A DNA stretch of 64,000 nt from Apodemus sylvaticus (GCF_947179515.1 NC_067481.1:91450598-91514597); one strand, 5' to 3'. Numbered from the stretch's first letter, positions 1 through 12,699 are shown. Numbers and translations are program-made. The notes: a model not told the origin generated them from the letters alone.

Positions 1-31
1 GAGTCAGCAAAGGGAAGATTGTATCAAAAGG

Positions 32-34
<3 letters not shown>

Positions 35-64
<30 letters not shown>
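35..64 (+). repeat. (TG)n microsatellite
   Basis: Pure GT dinucleotide run of about 15 units at the left edge of the window. Confidence 0.97.
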
Positions 65-70
<6 letters not shown>

Positions 71-1760
71 AACACAGACTTCGGGAGAGAGGAAAGGTTA
101 GTATTTGAGTACATGAGGAATAAGGTATTTTCTCATCATTTATGAACTAAGCATACACTCAAATAATACACATATTATTTTACAGATGCAAATTTCCCTG
201 CAAGAAAAACAGAGTCTGGTGGGACACAGATCCCACGTGGACCCCCACCTAGCTATCACACTGAGTGCTGAGATGTACAGAAACAAACAGGGGTGGCAGG
301 CAATAAGCCCAGAAGACAGATGCCCAGGCTGACTGAGGGGCTTCTCCAAAAAGTAGCTTCTAAGCTGAGGTGGAAGAGAGGCAGGGCTGGGCAGGAGAGG
401 GAGGTGGATCTTGGCAGAGAGATACCAGGTCTAGAATGGTAATCTCTGAGGAAAGCCAGCTGTGGAGAGGTGGGACACACACATGCACACATATGCAGAC
501 ATGCACACACCCACCTGGTTAGAATCTCAGAAACTAAGATCCACCTCGCATAGAAGAGACTTGGTGGGGACTTAAACTGGGAACCAAGTGGCTGCTTGGC
601 CATCCTCTGAGCAGCTTCAGTGGCAAGTTTCCAATAGCTAGGGCTACGGAGGTAGCACATAGCAGGCAGGGAAAGCGGGGGTTGTATTGTAACTTTACCT
701 ATACCCTTGGCCTCAGCTCTGCAGAAAGGACCAAATGTTTACACAGGCGTGGCTCTGAGCCAGACATGTGCTGCAGCGAGAGCAGTACTGAGGACCCCAG
801 GTGTTGGTTAAACATTTGTTAAATAAGGGCTGACAAGGGGAGCTGGAGTTAGATCTGGACAGCTGAGAAAGACCTTCCTGAATAACAGCTTTCCAAAGTG
901 TAGGCCCCACCTCAGCGTGGATTTGAGCTCCACACTGCATGGACACATTATGATTGCACAATGGTTTTCATTCTGGTTTCTGCTCTCTGCTATTCACTGC
1001 ACTGAGTTCTAGATTTGCAACAATCCAACCCTCCACGGAAGAATCCATCTCTATCCTTTCCTGAATTCAGAAGTGAAAGAATCTCTCATGCTCCTCTTTC
1101 TGGTCCAGGGATCTCTCCCTTCTCTGCATCATTGGGAAGCCTGGGGAACGAGGAACCATCAAGTCCAGCTCCAATGCCAGCTCCTGGCCCTTGGTTATCT
1201 TCTCATGATGCCGACACCCACTTTGCCACTGGTCTAAGGTACCATCTGGCCCAGACTTCTAACATGCCATTGAGACAATTGCCCAGGTCTCCCTGCACGT
1301 GTTTCTCACTTGTTATAAGTTCTGCCTTCATATCCCCAACCACAATTTGTGATCTGTCTCTCTTAGTGGTGTTCAAGAGGCTGCCTGCCCCACTAGCTTT
1401 ATGCTTTAGGAGAGCAAACAGTGCGCTCTCCATTCCCACAGTAGCCGGAGTGACTACAGAGCCCGACCCATCAGCAGAATTAGCAGAATACAATGTTCTG
1501 TTATACAGCGCAGCCAACAGTCCATGGCAGGGACGGTGCCTCTCATATGAGCTTCCTGGGCCTCACTGTGCATCGCCTGTCCCATGCCTGATGGGAAGGT
1601 TAGCTGTGCCGGGCAAGCCTGGCTACACAAAGCCTCCGGGACTCTGCCTGAACTTTCGTGGTCCCAAATGTTCTCGAAGAAGAGCCTGGCAAGCAGACGG
1701 TTGGCACTCTGCCTCCCGCAGGGGGTAATTTTAGATCTCTCTTCCGTGATTTGCTCTTGC
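65..1760. other. Noncoding DNA, nothing recognised
   Basis: ORFs on both strands (the longest 1015-1728 plus, 237 aa) overlap one another and show no domain, signal peptide or splice context. I see no repeat family I can name. Confidence 0.5.
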
Positions 1761-1850
1761 TTAAAAAAAAAAAAACAAAAACAAAAAACAAACAAACAAA
1801 AAAAAAACAGCAGCAACATCAACAACACAAACAAAAAACCCAAAAAGTTA

Positions 1851-2034
1851 GCCTGGCAGTGGTGGTGCACGCCTGTAATCCCAGCACTCTGGGAGGCAGA
1901 GGCAGGCAGATTTCTGAGTTCGAGGCCAGCCTGGTCTACAGAGTGAGTTCCAGGATAGCCAGGGCTACACAGAGAAACCCTGTTTCAAAAAAACCAAATC
2001 CAAACGAACCAAAAAAAACAAACAAAACCCAACA
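1851..2034 (+). mobile_element. B1 SINE with A-rich tail
   Basis: 7SL-derived B1: it shows the box A/B promoter region, 'cctgtaatcccagcac', 'gaggccagcctggtctaca' and a degenerate A-rich tail. An A-rich stretch (1762-1850) precedes it. Confidence 0.93.
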
Positions 2035-2040
2035 AGTTTT

Positions 2041-2165
2041 CAAGCTGGGCATAGGGATACATGCCTAATGAACATGCCTATGCAGGGCGCTGAGGCATGG
2101 GGATGGCTTGACTGTGGGAATTGGAAGTCAGCCTGGGCAGCACAGAAAGACCCTGGCTCAAAAAT
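2041..2165 (+). mobile_element. Diverged B1-like SINE
   Basis: It reads aagctgggcatag... through 'agcctgggcagcacagaaa' to 'aaaataatta', a worn 7SL-like SINE directly behind the B1. Its A-rich end has drifted into an ATT array (2181-2209). Confidence 0.55.
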
Positions 2166-2180
2166 AATTAATCGTAAATT

Positions 2181-2209
2181 ATTAATTATTATTATTATTA
2201 TTATTATTA
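2181..2209 (+). repeat. (ATT)n microsatellite
   Basis: About eight TTA/ATT units at the tail of the preceding SINE-like element. Confidence 0.9.
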
Positions 2210-2603
2210 ATGTCTCAAACCATAAATGCAATGGGTGGCATCAGATTGGGTCATCCCAGGGCCCGCCACATGGTCAGAGAAGCCTTGGGCTAAATCCCTC
2301 ACTCTGGCCCAAGTTTCTTAATTAATAAAGAGTAATCAATGTCCTTTGTTACAGTACCAGTTAATATGGGTGACTGTGGCTGTTATTAACATTCTGTACC
2401 TTGGGACTGTGGGAGCTCAGAGACACCCGTCTTAATCTCTAGTTCACTGGTGTCCAGCAGATTGACTGCAGTCCCCTGAGAAATGTCTGTGATAGCACTG
2501 GATGGTATTTAATCTCCTCAGGCTTGCTTTCCAAAGGGCCTTCCCAGGACAGAAGGATTACTTCTTGTTTTTTGTTTTGTTTTTTAATTTATGTCACTTA
2601 GTG
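2210..2603. other. Unassigned noncoding DNA
   Basis: No gene or named repeat seen. Confidence 0.4.
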
Positions 2604-2615
2604 GTGCGCGTGCGC

Positions 2616-2655
<40 letters not shown>
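2604..2655 (+). repeat. (GC/GT)n alternating purine-pyrimidine tract
   Basis: GCGCGTGCGCGCG followed by about 18 TG units, a strictly alternating purine-pyrimidine run with Z-DNA potential. Confidence 0.95.
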
Positions 2656-2659
<4 letters not shown>

Positions 2660-2805
2660 GACATTTGCAGGCCACATGTGTAAAGGTCAGAGGGCAACTT
2701 GCAGGATTTGGTTCCTTCTTTTTACCACATGGGTCCCAGGATCCACCTTATGTCAGTAGGATTCTCGACCCATGTCTTTGCCCACATAGCCTTTCACTAG
2801 CCCAT
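2656..2805 (-). mobile_element. B3/B4-type SINE fragment, reverse orientation
   Basis: 'ggtcagagggcaacttgcagga' followed by a 'catgggtcccaggatccacctt' segment is characteristic of inverted tRNA-derived rodent SINEs. It is diverged and truncated. Confidence 0.6.
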
Positions 2806-2877
2806 CAGACAATATCTGAGCACTGTTCTTACTTTCCACACCCTTCTAGGAGGTAAGAACACAACTCACGGGCTGAA

Positions 2878-3131
2878 GAGATAGATACTTCCACTGGGAA
2901 AGTACATGCCACCCAAGCAGGAGGACCTGAGTTTGGATTCCCTCAAAAGTTGGGCATGGTGGCTTACATCTACAAACACAACCCCAGGGAGGTGGAAATA
3001 GGGTGGTCCTTGGGGTCTGCTGGCCAGTAAGTCTAGCTGAATGGGTGGGCGCCAGATTCTTTGAGAGAACTTGGCCCCCAAAAGAAAGCAGAAAGCAATT
3101 GAGAAAAATGTCAGCTGTCAGTCAACCTATG
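2878..3131 (+). mobile_element. B4 SINE
   Basis: A tRNA/ID-like head ('gggctgaagagatag', 'aggacctgagtttggat') is joined to a B1-like body ('gctgggcatggtggc'-type) and ends in a (CA)n array, as B4 elements do. It is moderately diverged. Confidence 0.75.
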
Positions 3132-3133
3132 AC

Positions 3134-3134
<1 letters not shown>

Positions 3135-3175
<41 letters not shown>
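3135..3175 (+). repeat. (CA)n microsatellite at B4 tail
   Basis: About 20 CA units abutting the 3' end of the B4 element. Confidence 0.95.
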
Positions 3176-3177
<2 letters not shown>

Positions 3178-4420
3178 TAGATCTATGTGACTCCCACAGC
3201 CTGGCTATCACCTGCTGTATAAGCTAAGCTTCTGGTTCCATGCTTGGACAGACTTGAGGTCTGGGGCACTGTCTTCTCTTTCTTCATTCCTAGCCCTTGA
3301 CAGAGAACTAGAGAGCCACTGTGGTACAGGCTACACTCTGAATGGAGAGGCTCAAAGCATTGCCTTTTGTGCACTAATTTGCCACCTGAGGCACAGACAA
3401 TAAAGCCATAGTAATCAGGAGGGAGGAGCCTAATCCAGGAGAGCCTATGACACGGTCCAGGACACCCATGAGGCAAGGGGACCAGAGGAGTCTGTGGGAG
3501 CTGAGATCTGTGTCAAGGACAAAGCATTAGTGTCAACTTCCTCTTCCTTAACTCAGGATGTTCCTCTCCAAGCAAGGAAATATTTTACTGTAGACCCACT
3601 GAAGGCATGCTGTTCCTCCACGTCTCCTCTCTACTGCTGTCCCAGGTCCTCACAAGCTTGACCTTGGACCTGGTATGGGTTCTGCCTTGGGCCAGATGGG
3701 CTTGAATCCCAATTTTGTTGTCCACCAGCTGTGTGAGTGAATGGTGCAAAATCCTCAAATGAGGAAAGGTCCTTGCTTTTGATCTGAGAATAGCAAGGTC
3801 AACCAAGCTATGATTTTTTTTTTTTAATTTACTAAGTATCTTGAAGTAAGGGCAGGCAGTTAGTTAGGCAGATGTCCACCTTGCAGCTGCAGAGGTAGAA
3901 AGGTGAGTCCTCTCTTTACCGCATCTCCCTTGCCTGGCTCTAGTTCCAAGCTGGGAAGTAGGACTTTCCATCCCTGCTTAACTAGGTTAGGAAACTGATG
4001 AGTTAAACTACCCGACCCAGCGGAAAGGGGCAGAGCTGCCACTAGACACCAGTGGAGCCCAAAGCAGGCACACTCTTCTTCTTCACTCATGAAACTGTAG
4101 AAGCCTCACCGAGCCACTCCCCATCCTGTCAGCAGAGAGTCCTCCACCCCAGCTTCCTATTCATCGTGTCCATGAGTCTGTCAAGAACTGTCGTAGCAGC
4201 TGGATCCCTTCAGGGGAGCCACCTGCCATCTAAGGAGTTGTGGCAAATTTCAGAAGGAGACATGACTTGAGTTAAAGAACAAGCTTTGTAAGAAAATGGA
4301 CCACTCACAAGCCAAGGACAGAAGATAACCACACCCATGCTCTTCAGACTCCATGTTAGTTACCTCTTGGAGAAGTGGAGGGGACTAAGGATATCCCATC
4401 CTTCCCAATGCTAGGTAGGA
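3176..4420. other. Noncoding DNA, nothing recognised
   Basis: Short ORFs only, without recognisable domains, and no clear repeat family. Confidence 0.45.
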
Positions 4421-4462
4421 TGTGTGTGTGTGTGTGTGTGTATGTGTGTGTGTGTGTGTGTA
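4421..4462 (+). repeat. (TG)n microsatellite
   Basis: About 20 TG units with one TA interruption. Confidence 0.95.
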
Positions 4463-5078
4463 ATATCATCCACACAACTTTCTCTTTTTATGGAGAAACT
4501 ATGAAAAGTACCCTTATCAGTTGAGAAACCAGCGTGGTTTGTATCTCATCTGGCACTGAGTTAGGAGCTCGAGCTTGTCTGAGAAACTGATGACCTCTTG
4601 GCATCTGTGAGGTATGATGATGGCATCTATTATAGGAAAGATTCTGCCCCTGTCTTAGGACGCTCACCTTGGGTTCTTCCTCTTACGAGGGAAAGAGAGT
4701 TCCTACCACCATACTTGTGTTAGCTCATTGTCCCAGCAGTGTAGACAAGCCTGAATTATAGCCACATTAGACAGCCCCGCTTCCTGTGCCTCAGGATACC
4801 CTCAGTGTTTATGCCTGGCGATACAGAAAGCTACCCACTGGAGCTCCTGGTCTTACCCACCTACCAGGCCCAGATCAGAACTAACACATTGAGATCTACA
4901 CTTGCTTTGGCTCTGCCCACATCCAGTAGCTTTTGTTCTGCCGGGTCCCACATCTTTGCTCCTGGACAACATGCGCATCTCCCCACTGACCCATTTCAAC
5001 TGGCCAGATGTTTTCTTGGGTCTCCATTGCCAGATGAAAGTCAAAATCCCACCACCTGCCAAATCTGGCTTCCTAAAG
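4463..5078. other. Noncoding DNA, nothing recognised
   Basis: Unique-looking sequence with no supported gene. Confidence 0.4.
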
Positions 5079-5303
5079 CACTGATTCTCAAGCGGTGTGT
5101 CATGACCCCTTTGAGGGTCAAATGACTCTTTCGTAAGGGTCGCATATCAGATATCCTGCATATCAGATATTTACATTATAATTCATAACAGTGGCAAAGT
5201 TATAGCTACCAATGTAGCAATGAAGTAATTTTATGATTGGGGTCTCCATAATATAAAGAACAGTATTAAAGGGTCACAGCATTAGACAAGTTGAGTACCA
5301 CTG
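5079..5303 (+). mobile_element. URR1-like nonautonomous hAT DNA transposon
   Basis: It begins CACTGATTCTCAAG and ends with the inverted counterpart of CAGTGGTACTCAAC, near-perfect hAT-Charlie terminal inverted repeats. The interior 'tcatgacccctttgagggtc' and 'gggtcacagcatta' matches the abundant rodent element I know as URR1. It has no coding capacity. The family name is from memory. Confidence 0.75.
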
Positions 5304-5851
5304 CTCTCAAGTTTCCTGGCCTCCCTCTTTGATAACCCTAATTCCAAGCAAGAATAATTTGTTCAGAGATGCTTAGCCTGGCAATGCTGCACAGAGATCC
5401 TATTAACTTCAGGACCACGGGGGAGCGGCTAGTTTGTTCCAAATTAAAAGTAGCTGGAAATGGCCCTTATATAGCAAGAGGGCACTGTGGAGGGTAAAGC
5501 CTTGACGCAACGAAGAATGGAGCAAACCAGGTGTGGTTTGGCCCTCTGAAGTCCTGGGCTCCAAAGCCCCTTTCCCTTCATTATAGCCTTCCCCTTCCCC
5601 AATCTTCTTAGGGTTCTGGGATCTTCCCTGAGCCCTTCTGTCAACCCAGATTCCAAAGGCAGAGTAGTGCTGCTTCAACCATAGGAGAACACAAGGTGTA
5701 AGGAAGGAAGCACAGAGCCGATGCCAGACAACTGGGTTCAAATCTGCCAAGTCTGACAGGACTTCCCTGGCCAAGCCGTTCCTCATTTGAACCCCCCCCC
5801 CTTTCCTTATTTAATGAGGCCAGTGATGCCCATGTCCAACTGAGATAGCAT

Positions 5852-5854
<3 letters not shown>
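5304..5854. other. Noncoding DNA with a short C-run
   Basis: A nine-to-ten base C homopolymer lies near 5791-5800. Nothing else was recognised. Confidence 0.4.

Positions 5855-5901
<47 letters not shown>
5855..5901 (+). repeat. (CA)n microsatellite
   Basis: About 23 AC units. Confidence 0.96.
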
Positions 5902-5903
<2 letters not shown>

Positions 5904-7170
5904 GCCTGGCATATAGCAGTAGCCTGGTATGCTCAAGATGGCCACTTGTCTTGCCTCACATGCTTCAGCTGTAGCTAACAGCAAGAAGGTGGGAGGCTAA
6001 ACTGGGAAGAAAATGATGGTGCATGAGCCAGGTCCTCCTTCTGGCTCCGAGTTCCATACTACCAAAGCCTTTCAAGCCACCCCCAATCAATGGCCAGTTC
6101 TCTAATTCTCAATTAGAATCAATGACTGAACAGATTCCCACACAGACACTCTACTTGTAATGATAGATACCTCAAGCACTTTCATGAGAGTTGAGTAAAT
6201 GACAACTAGGTAAGGACAGTATCAGTACCTTTTCATGACATCCCTTTCTGAAGTCTGTATGGTTTTTTTCTGTTTCTCAGCACCCCAACTCCACAGGCTC
6301 CCTACCTTAGGTGCTGCAGTTTGACAAGTGATGAGGTAGCACATCTTTGATGAGATTGGGTGTCAAGATCACAGCCCCTATCTTGTACCCATCTAAGTTT
6401 TCCCATGCTTAGCCCACTCCAGGCTTCCCAGCAGCAGTCCTCACTGGTTTGTCTATTGCTGTGCCTGCAGGGATGTCCATTACAGCTCAGCTGGGGTCAG
6501 GGTCTCCCCCACTGTCTATCTACATCCCAATCTGAAGGACCTATTGCCTGGACCACACAGAAACCGAGGAGATCTTATCAAAGGAGAAAGCACCGAGTAG
6601 AGACTCCTGGGCCAGGTGGGGGAAGAAAGAAGCCAAGAACCCAGGGGAAAACTCAGGGGAAGCCAGTTAGCACCAAGAGTGACCACCCTCCTGAGCTCCA
6701 CAGATCTGCAGTCTAGAATCTGAAGAAAGCCTCTTCCTCTGCTAGGACATGGGGAGAAAGACCATGAACATCAGCCAGTTCTCTGCCTGGATAACCAAGA
6801 TTGCATTTTGTGTCCTTTGGAGTTCCAAGAGCCTTTGGAATCAGACATGGTCATGAATCCAAATTGTCACATTTTCTTAGACCTTGTGCTGCTGTACTGA
6901 ATGCCACCAACTGAGTGGCTGTGAGTCATTTGGTTCTCCGTTCTAGAGTTGGAAGTCTGAGATGGAGGTGATGGGATGACCCACAGGGTTCTCAGGTCTT
7001 AAATTCTGTTGTCTGTGCTCTGACATCAACGGGCAGGGGGAGATGGCCAGTGGCTTCTTTTATAAAGGCTCCACTTTCATGACTTAATCACCTCCAAAGA
7101 CCCATCTTAAAGTCCCACATGCTTCTCTGAAAATGATGCAATTCCATTCCTTATGGCTCAATAAAACTCC

Positions 7171-7172
<2 letters not shown>
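5902..7172. other. Noncoding DNA; possible ancient repeat near 6870-7120
   Basis: The stretch around 6870-7120 (gtgagtcatttggttc... ending 'tcatgacttaatcacctccaaagacccatctt') resembles a worn mammalian interspersed repeat, but I cannot assign a family. No exon is supported. Confidence 0.35.

Positions 7173-7227
<55 letters not shown>
7173..7227 (+). repeat. (TG)n microsatellite
   Basis: About 27 GT units without interruption. Confidence 0.96.
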
Positions 7228-7228
<1 letters not shown>

Positions 7229-7499
7229 GGCGTTGGCACATATGTGACATGAAGTAGATATAGGTCTATCTGATAAAAAAAAAGGGACTAGCAAGAGAGA
7301 GGATGGAGAAGGTAGAGTTTATAGGAGGGGCAAGTTTGGGCAAGCTACACAAGCTACATGATAGAGTTCAAATGTCTGCATAAGCCCACTACTGTGCTCA
7401 GTCAAGGTATGCCAATAAAAACAAGTCAATAATGTTTCAGAGACCCCAGCACTAAATACTCCCATAATGGGTGAAATGGGTGGGTAGAGCTGCACTGTA

Positions 7500-7521
7500 T
7501 ACACACACACACACACACACA
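7500..7521 (+). repeat. (CA)n microsatellite
   Basis: About 11 AC units. Confidence 0.9.
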
Positions 7522-8367
7522 TATGAGACAATAAAGTTTCAGTCTGTTTCACTAACTAGAAGCTTCCCTTTGCTTGGCCTACATGTGTCCATCTCCCTAA
7601 TGAAGGAACTTCTGGCTTCAAAGAACTGTTCCAGATTGGGATTAGGATTTAGTATGCGACACGCACTCATGAGGCAAAGATTGGACATGAGCTCTGCACC
7701 CAATATGCCCAGTGTGCCCGGTGTGCACTGTTTCACCCACCATCCTGCCATCAAGAACTCCAAGGGTGGAGAGCTCACTGGAGCCCCATTTACAGAAATG
7801 GAGACCCAATCTGCAGACACAAGAAGGGTGTTACAACTTAGATATAAAATGTCCTCGATGGCTCCAGTGTGGAAGGCTTTGTCCACAGGCAACACGCGTA
7901 GTCATTAGGAAGTGGGCTGTTAGCTACATTGATGGATTAAACCATGGATAGATTCGTACTTTAAAGGAGTTAGGAAGGTGGTAGTAGAAATTAGGTTAAG
8001 TTGATTCAAGGAATGAGGTCAATGAAGACATGGATCTGAAAGGTTTATCTTGTTCCAGCAACTGCCTCTCTCCTCTCTCCTCTCTCTCCTTCCTGACAGC
8101 CCCAACAGGAACATCCTTCTGCCATGATATTTTGGTGCCCTTATACAGGGTAAACAGTAATGAAGGCAGCTGGCCACTGATTGAACCCTCTGCAACCATG
8201 AGATGAAACAAAACTCTGCCTTAGAGTGTTTTCGTGGACATTTTTGTCACAGCAAAAGAAAAGCTGCAACACGAAAGATCTGCCTGTTCTATGAGGCAGA
8301 GCCAGAGCTGCAATTCTGGGCTGACTGTCTCCTAGTCCCAGGATGCATCCCCAAATCTCTTATGCAC
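7522..8367. other. Noncoding DNA, nothing recognised
   Basis: Overlapping ORFs on opposite strands (7471-7908 plus and 7539-7895 minus) mirror each other and have no domain. I treat them as chance frames. Confidence 0.45.
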
Positions 8368-8525
8368 AAACACACACACACATACACACACACCACTACC
8401 ACCACCACCAACAACAATACACACACAAATGCACACACAAACACACATCACACACCAGCCATATCACAAACCAGCCACACCACACACTCACCACATACAC
8501 ATACTACACCACATACACACACCAC

Positions 8526-8594
<69 letters not shown>

Positions 8595-8792
8595 ATACAC
8601 ACACCACACACCACACAAACACCACACAACACAAAATATACAAGAATACACACACATACCACACAAACTCATAGCATACACAACGCACCATACATATCAC
8701 ACATTCACAACACCACACACTATACAACATAATATACCAGAACACACACACACACACACATACACCCCCACACACACACACGCACATCTTAG
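8368..8792 (+). repeat. Compound (CA)n / (ACC)n / (CT)n array
   Basis: 425 bp of CA-rich DNA interrupted by ACC triplets (about 8392-8416) and a 19-20 unit CT block (8528-8564). ORFs across it (8203-9069, 8343-8732) are His/Thr repeats read from the array and are not genes. Confidence 0.95.
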
Positions 8793-9607
8793 AGAAGAAA
8801 GCGAGAGGCAACATACTTTGGAATCTAGAGCTTTGTCGTCAAGAGCTTCATTGAGACTAAAGAATCAGATTTTCGGAGAAGGCTGCCACCTTCAAGTTCT
8901 GAGCTCTCCAAACTGTTACCTACAGCTTAGCTTCTATAGTCAAATAACAGAAAGTGAAGGAAAATTGGCCAAGCAGTCAAGACTTCAGGGAGAGAGGAGA
9001 AAACGCTACTCAGCACGTATTTCCAGCTGGGCGTCCAGTCTGACCAATTTTCATTCCCTGCTTAGATAAAGCTGTTTGGAGGAAGAGAAATGAGTAAGGA
9101 GGGAGACATAACCCTGGGCTTTTCTCGTAGAGGCTGGGTTAGCCCGTCTCACACTTTCTATGTAATCTTTTGATTAACCTGGGTCAGCTTGAGTGACAGT
9201 TTTCAAACCTCCTGTGCTTACTTAGCAAGCCAAGTCAAACCCAGGCTTCTTTCTCAGTCTCTGTACACAGTCTCAGTCTCTGTACACATCAGGTTGGAAC
9301 TAACTGTCACTCAGCGCTCGGGACATCTCTAAGTCTTGAGGTATACTGGACTTGCAGAGATTCACAAATGTGCTGGTGAATTCTGCCCACCACTCACAAG
9401 AAGGGAACTGGTGGCCTGCCTTTCCAAATGTGACAGAAATAAGAGGAATGACAATTTCCATTGTCTACACAGTGCTGTGGCTTTAGACGAGACTTAACCC
9501 GGTTCCCCCTTGGGAGCTTTCTGTTCTTATTGGCCATGCCTGGGAGCTTGGAGCACTTGCCAATGTCACATAGAAGACCAGCGCTATTACTTGTTTTAGA
9601 GGAACAG
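8793..9607. other. Noncoding DNA, nothing recognised
   Basis: No supported gene. A short direct repeat of 'agtctctgtacaca' occurs near 9257-9290. Confidence 0.4.
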
Positions 9608-9960
9608 CCTTCTGTTATAGATTAAATGATAAACCCCTCCCATAAAATTCACATGCTGAAGTTCTAACCCAACCCCCAGTGTGGTTGTATTTGGAGAAGG
9701 GACCTTCAATGAAGTATTTAATGAAGTCACTCAGGCATTAGCCCTGATCCCATGGGACCGCTGCCCTTATCAAAAGAGCCAGGCTCAATTCATGAAGTCT
9801 CCTGGGCAGGAGCACTGTGGCAGAACAATCACACACTCCACAAACTGAAACCCAGGAGAGAGTATGTGCTGGTCTCTGAAGGCTTCTGCCTCCCCGGGCA
9901 CCATGATGTAGACAAAGAGAGGGTGGGAGACATTGCCTCCATGATGACTGTATCTTAGAC
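9608..9960 (+). repeat. Worn mammalian interspersed repeat, family unassigned
   Basis: 'cataaaattcacatgctgaagttctaac' and 'cagtgtggttgtatttggagaagggacctt' are phrases shared by an old, widespread mammalian repeat. I do not trust my memory for a family name. Confidence 0.4.
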
Positions 9961-10978
9961 TTTGAAGTACAAACATGCTCCTGAGAGCCTGGGATGACTA
10001 TGAGAGAGCAAAACCAAGGCTGTAATTGCACAGTCAGCCTCCTGGGTACGGGGAAACTAAGGACAAAAGAAGTTAGCTCCTTGAACGATGTGCTCTTAAG
10101 GCAGAGCTTTCTCTGAAAGGTGGCTGGGCTGCAGGGGTAGTATGACCTGGCTCCTCCCACAGATGGTAGCTCTCCATAAGATGGCTCTTCATACCTCAGA
10201 CACAGCAAATACCCCACCCTGCTCTAGTCAGTGAACTTACCTGAGAAGGGACTCCCAAGTTCCCCTTCCCTGGACTCTTTCCTTACCCTCCAGGCCTACA
10301 GGTTAGACTGTCAGCTTGCGGTCAGCAGGAGTCATGTCTTAGTTTGTTAGGAGCACTTAGCATTCAGCACAAGATCTGCCACAGGGGTGCTCAAAGGATA
10401 GATAGAGGGAGGGGAAAAGATGAGGAGGGAGAAAAAAAAGAAGAAAGTTATTATCACTATCTACTTGAATGTCTGCCTGTGACCTCTACTGAACTCTCAC
10501 AAAGCCATAGCTAATCTCCCTGTCTCCCAACTTTGCTATCTCTCTTAGAAGCTCCTGACTGGAACTGTGAGTCATCTTCTGTCTACCACTTTAGTGTTTT
10601 TCCCAGAATCACCCCTGAACTCCAACCCTACCATTTCTCTCTGCTTTGCTGAAGCAACCCATGGTCCTTTCCATTTCTCTCTTCCTCCCATCACTACCAG
10701 AAAAAGCATGGGTCAGACAGGAAGGAGACTGGTCATCCTGCCCTAATGTGGCAATGTCTCCTAGGCTTACCCTAAGTCATGTGTACTATGCATAGACTTT
10801 TATTCATAAGTGTCTACCATAATATTGTCACATTGTTTATTTAAGGGAAAGTTAGAGATCATCTAAACTTCAGTAAAATGAACTAGTGCTTAACATATAT
10901 TTTGTTTCACCTCTGAACATTTACCTTGACAACAAACATGTGGAATGCAGAGTGTGAAGTCCGATGAAGAGCTATGTC
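9961..10978. other. Noncoding DNA, nothing recognised
   Basis: No gene and no named repeat. A minus-strand ORF (9738-10217) overlaps the old repeat and has no recognisable domain. Confidence 0.4.
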
Positions 10979-11169
10979 TAGAAGGGTTTTTCTCCCTGGC
11001 AATGCTTCTGACGCAAGATGGGAAAGCTCTTTCTCTTCAGACACCAACTAGCTCTGGCACTATTAGGGCTTCCTACGATGTAATGCAGTTTTGATGTTAC
11101 CCAGAGTTAGCAAGGGACTCTACATGTTGCTGGCATAGCGATCGCTCCTCACCGTGCATAGGGGTAGAA
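10979..11169 (+). repeat. Left copy of a 191-bp near-identical direct duplication
   Basis: It starts tagaagggtttttctccctg and ends at ggggtagaa. It matches 16401-16599 with a single A/G substitution (gttAcccag versus gttGcccag) and lacks 8 bp present in the other copy. An A-rich run (aaacaaacaaacaaaaa) follows directly, as a retroposed copy would have, but no target-site duplication was found. Confidence 0.97.
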
Positions 11170-11499
11170 ACAAACAAACAAAAATACTTGCAGTACGTAT
11201 TTCCAATCAGTGAATAGATGTGCATGCGGGGAATGTTTATTAGAAAAGAAGCAAGCTAAATTAACCTAAGTTTTAGTGGGGAGTGGGAGTTATTTGAAGT
11301 TCATTTTTGTATAGCTAGAGTTCTCTCCTATTTGTGTCCCTGTTAATTACACGTCTTGCCTTATTGCTCTAGATAAGACTTCAAGTACTATTGCACAAAA
11401 GTAAAGAAAGGGAATGATCGTGTCTTACTCCCAGTTTTCAAGGTAATGCTTTGAGTTTTCTGCATTTATTGTGATGTTGGATCTAGGTTCATCATACTG

Positions 11500-12640
11500 T
11501 AGTCTCATCCCATTTAATGACTGTCATTTAGCTCTGGTAAGATTTTGTTAATCTGTTTTTCTGACTGACATGTCTACTTAATATTAAGGGTGCGTTATTG
11601 TAGTCACCCATAAAAAATATTTCTTGAGGTCAATCTGTGCTTTTCCAACTACTAGTGTTTGTTTTATAAAGCTGACTACACTGAGTTTGGTGTGTGTATA
11701 TTTAGAAATTTTAGGAGATATTTTTCCCCTTGCACTATCTTCCTCATGTATTTTACTTTAGTCTTGACATCTACTTTGTGAAATACTAGTATAACTATAC
11801 CTGTTTCTTTTTAAGTTCCTTGTGATTGGAATAACTTTTTCCAATCTCTCACCCTAAGACTTCCTTGTCTTTAGCAATAGGGTACATTTCTTGAAGATAG
11901 CCAATAGTTAGGTCCTATTTCCTATCCAATCTGTTGTCCTGTATCTTTCGATCAGAGAACAGGAACCAAGTCATCAAGAGTTGTTATTGAAAGGCATGTG
12001 CTAATCTCTCTTGCTTTGTTGTTTTTATATTGGTTAGTCCTTTCCTAACTTTTAGTTGTTTATCTATTTTGTTCCAATTTATTCTTCCCTGTGACTTCAC
12101 CGATGTGTTTATCTTTCTCTGCAGTGTGTAGGATTTCTTCTGTATCTTCTGTAGTCATAGATTCTTCGAGTTTGTGTTTATAACAGAAAGTCCTTCCTCT
12201 TTCTTCTATTATTAATGGTGACTTCGCTGTGTATAGTCATCGAGGCTGGCAGTTATTCTCTTTCTGATCTTGAAATACATCATTTCATGCCCTCTTGGCT
12301 TTTAGAGTTTCTCTGGAGAAATCTCTGCTATTTTGATGGGTTTGTCTTTGTACGTGACTTGGGAGTTTCTCTCCTGTCATTTTCCATATTCCTTTCTTGC
12401 TCTGTATCTATAGTTGCTTTAACTAAAAGGTAATGTGTTGATGTTTTTTTCTGTGTTGTCTGTTTGGAGTTCTATGACTCGTAGGTCTGCATAGACATCT
12501 CTCTCCCTGGATCTGGGAAATTCTCTGATATAATCTTGTTGACTATACACTGTCCACTCTATGTGAGAATTGGTCTGGTCTTCCCAACCCAAACCCATGA
12601 AATCCATCATCTTCTCTCCCTGTCTTTCCCTCTTACATGC
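11500..12640 (-). mobile_element. Old, degenerate L1 fragment, reverse orientation
   Basis: T-rich sequence with phrases typical of antisense L1 ORF2 (a 'gcgttattgtagtcaccca' stretch, then 'gcaatagggtacatttcttga'). It is heavily mutated, with no reading frame left. The edges are approximate and the 3' half (from about 12215) is less certain. Confidence 0.45.
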
Positions 12641-12699
12641 ATATTCTTGCCCAGAAAAGTATGGGACCTTTAAAGGCAGTCAGGTTTTTGGTTGAGCTA

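Noticed and set aside
1015..1728. 237-aa plus-strand ORF
   Set aside because: No recognisable domain or splice context, overlapping open frames on the other strand, and it ends near an A-rich repeat.
8203..9069. 288-aa plus-strand ORF
   Set aside because: Most of it is read from the compound CA/CT microsatellite; the ends show no domain.
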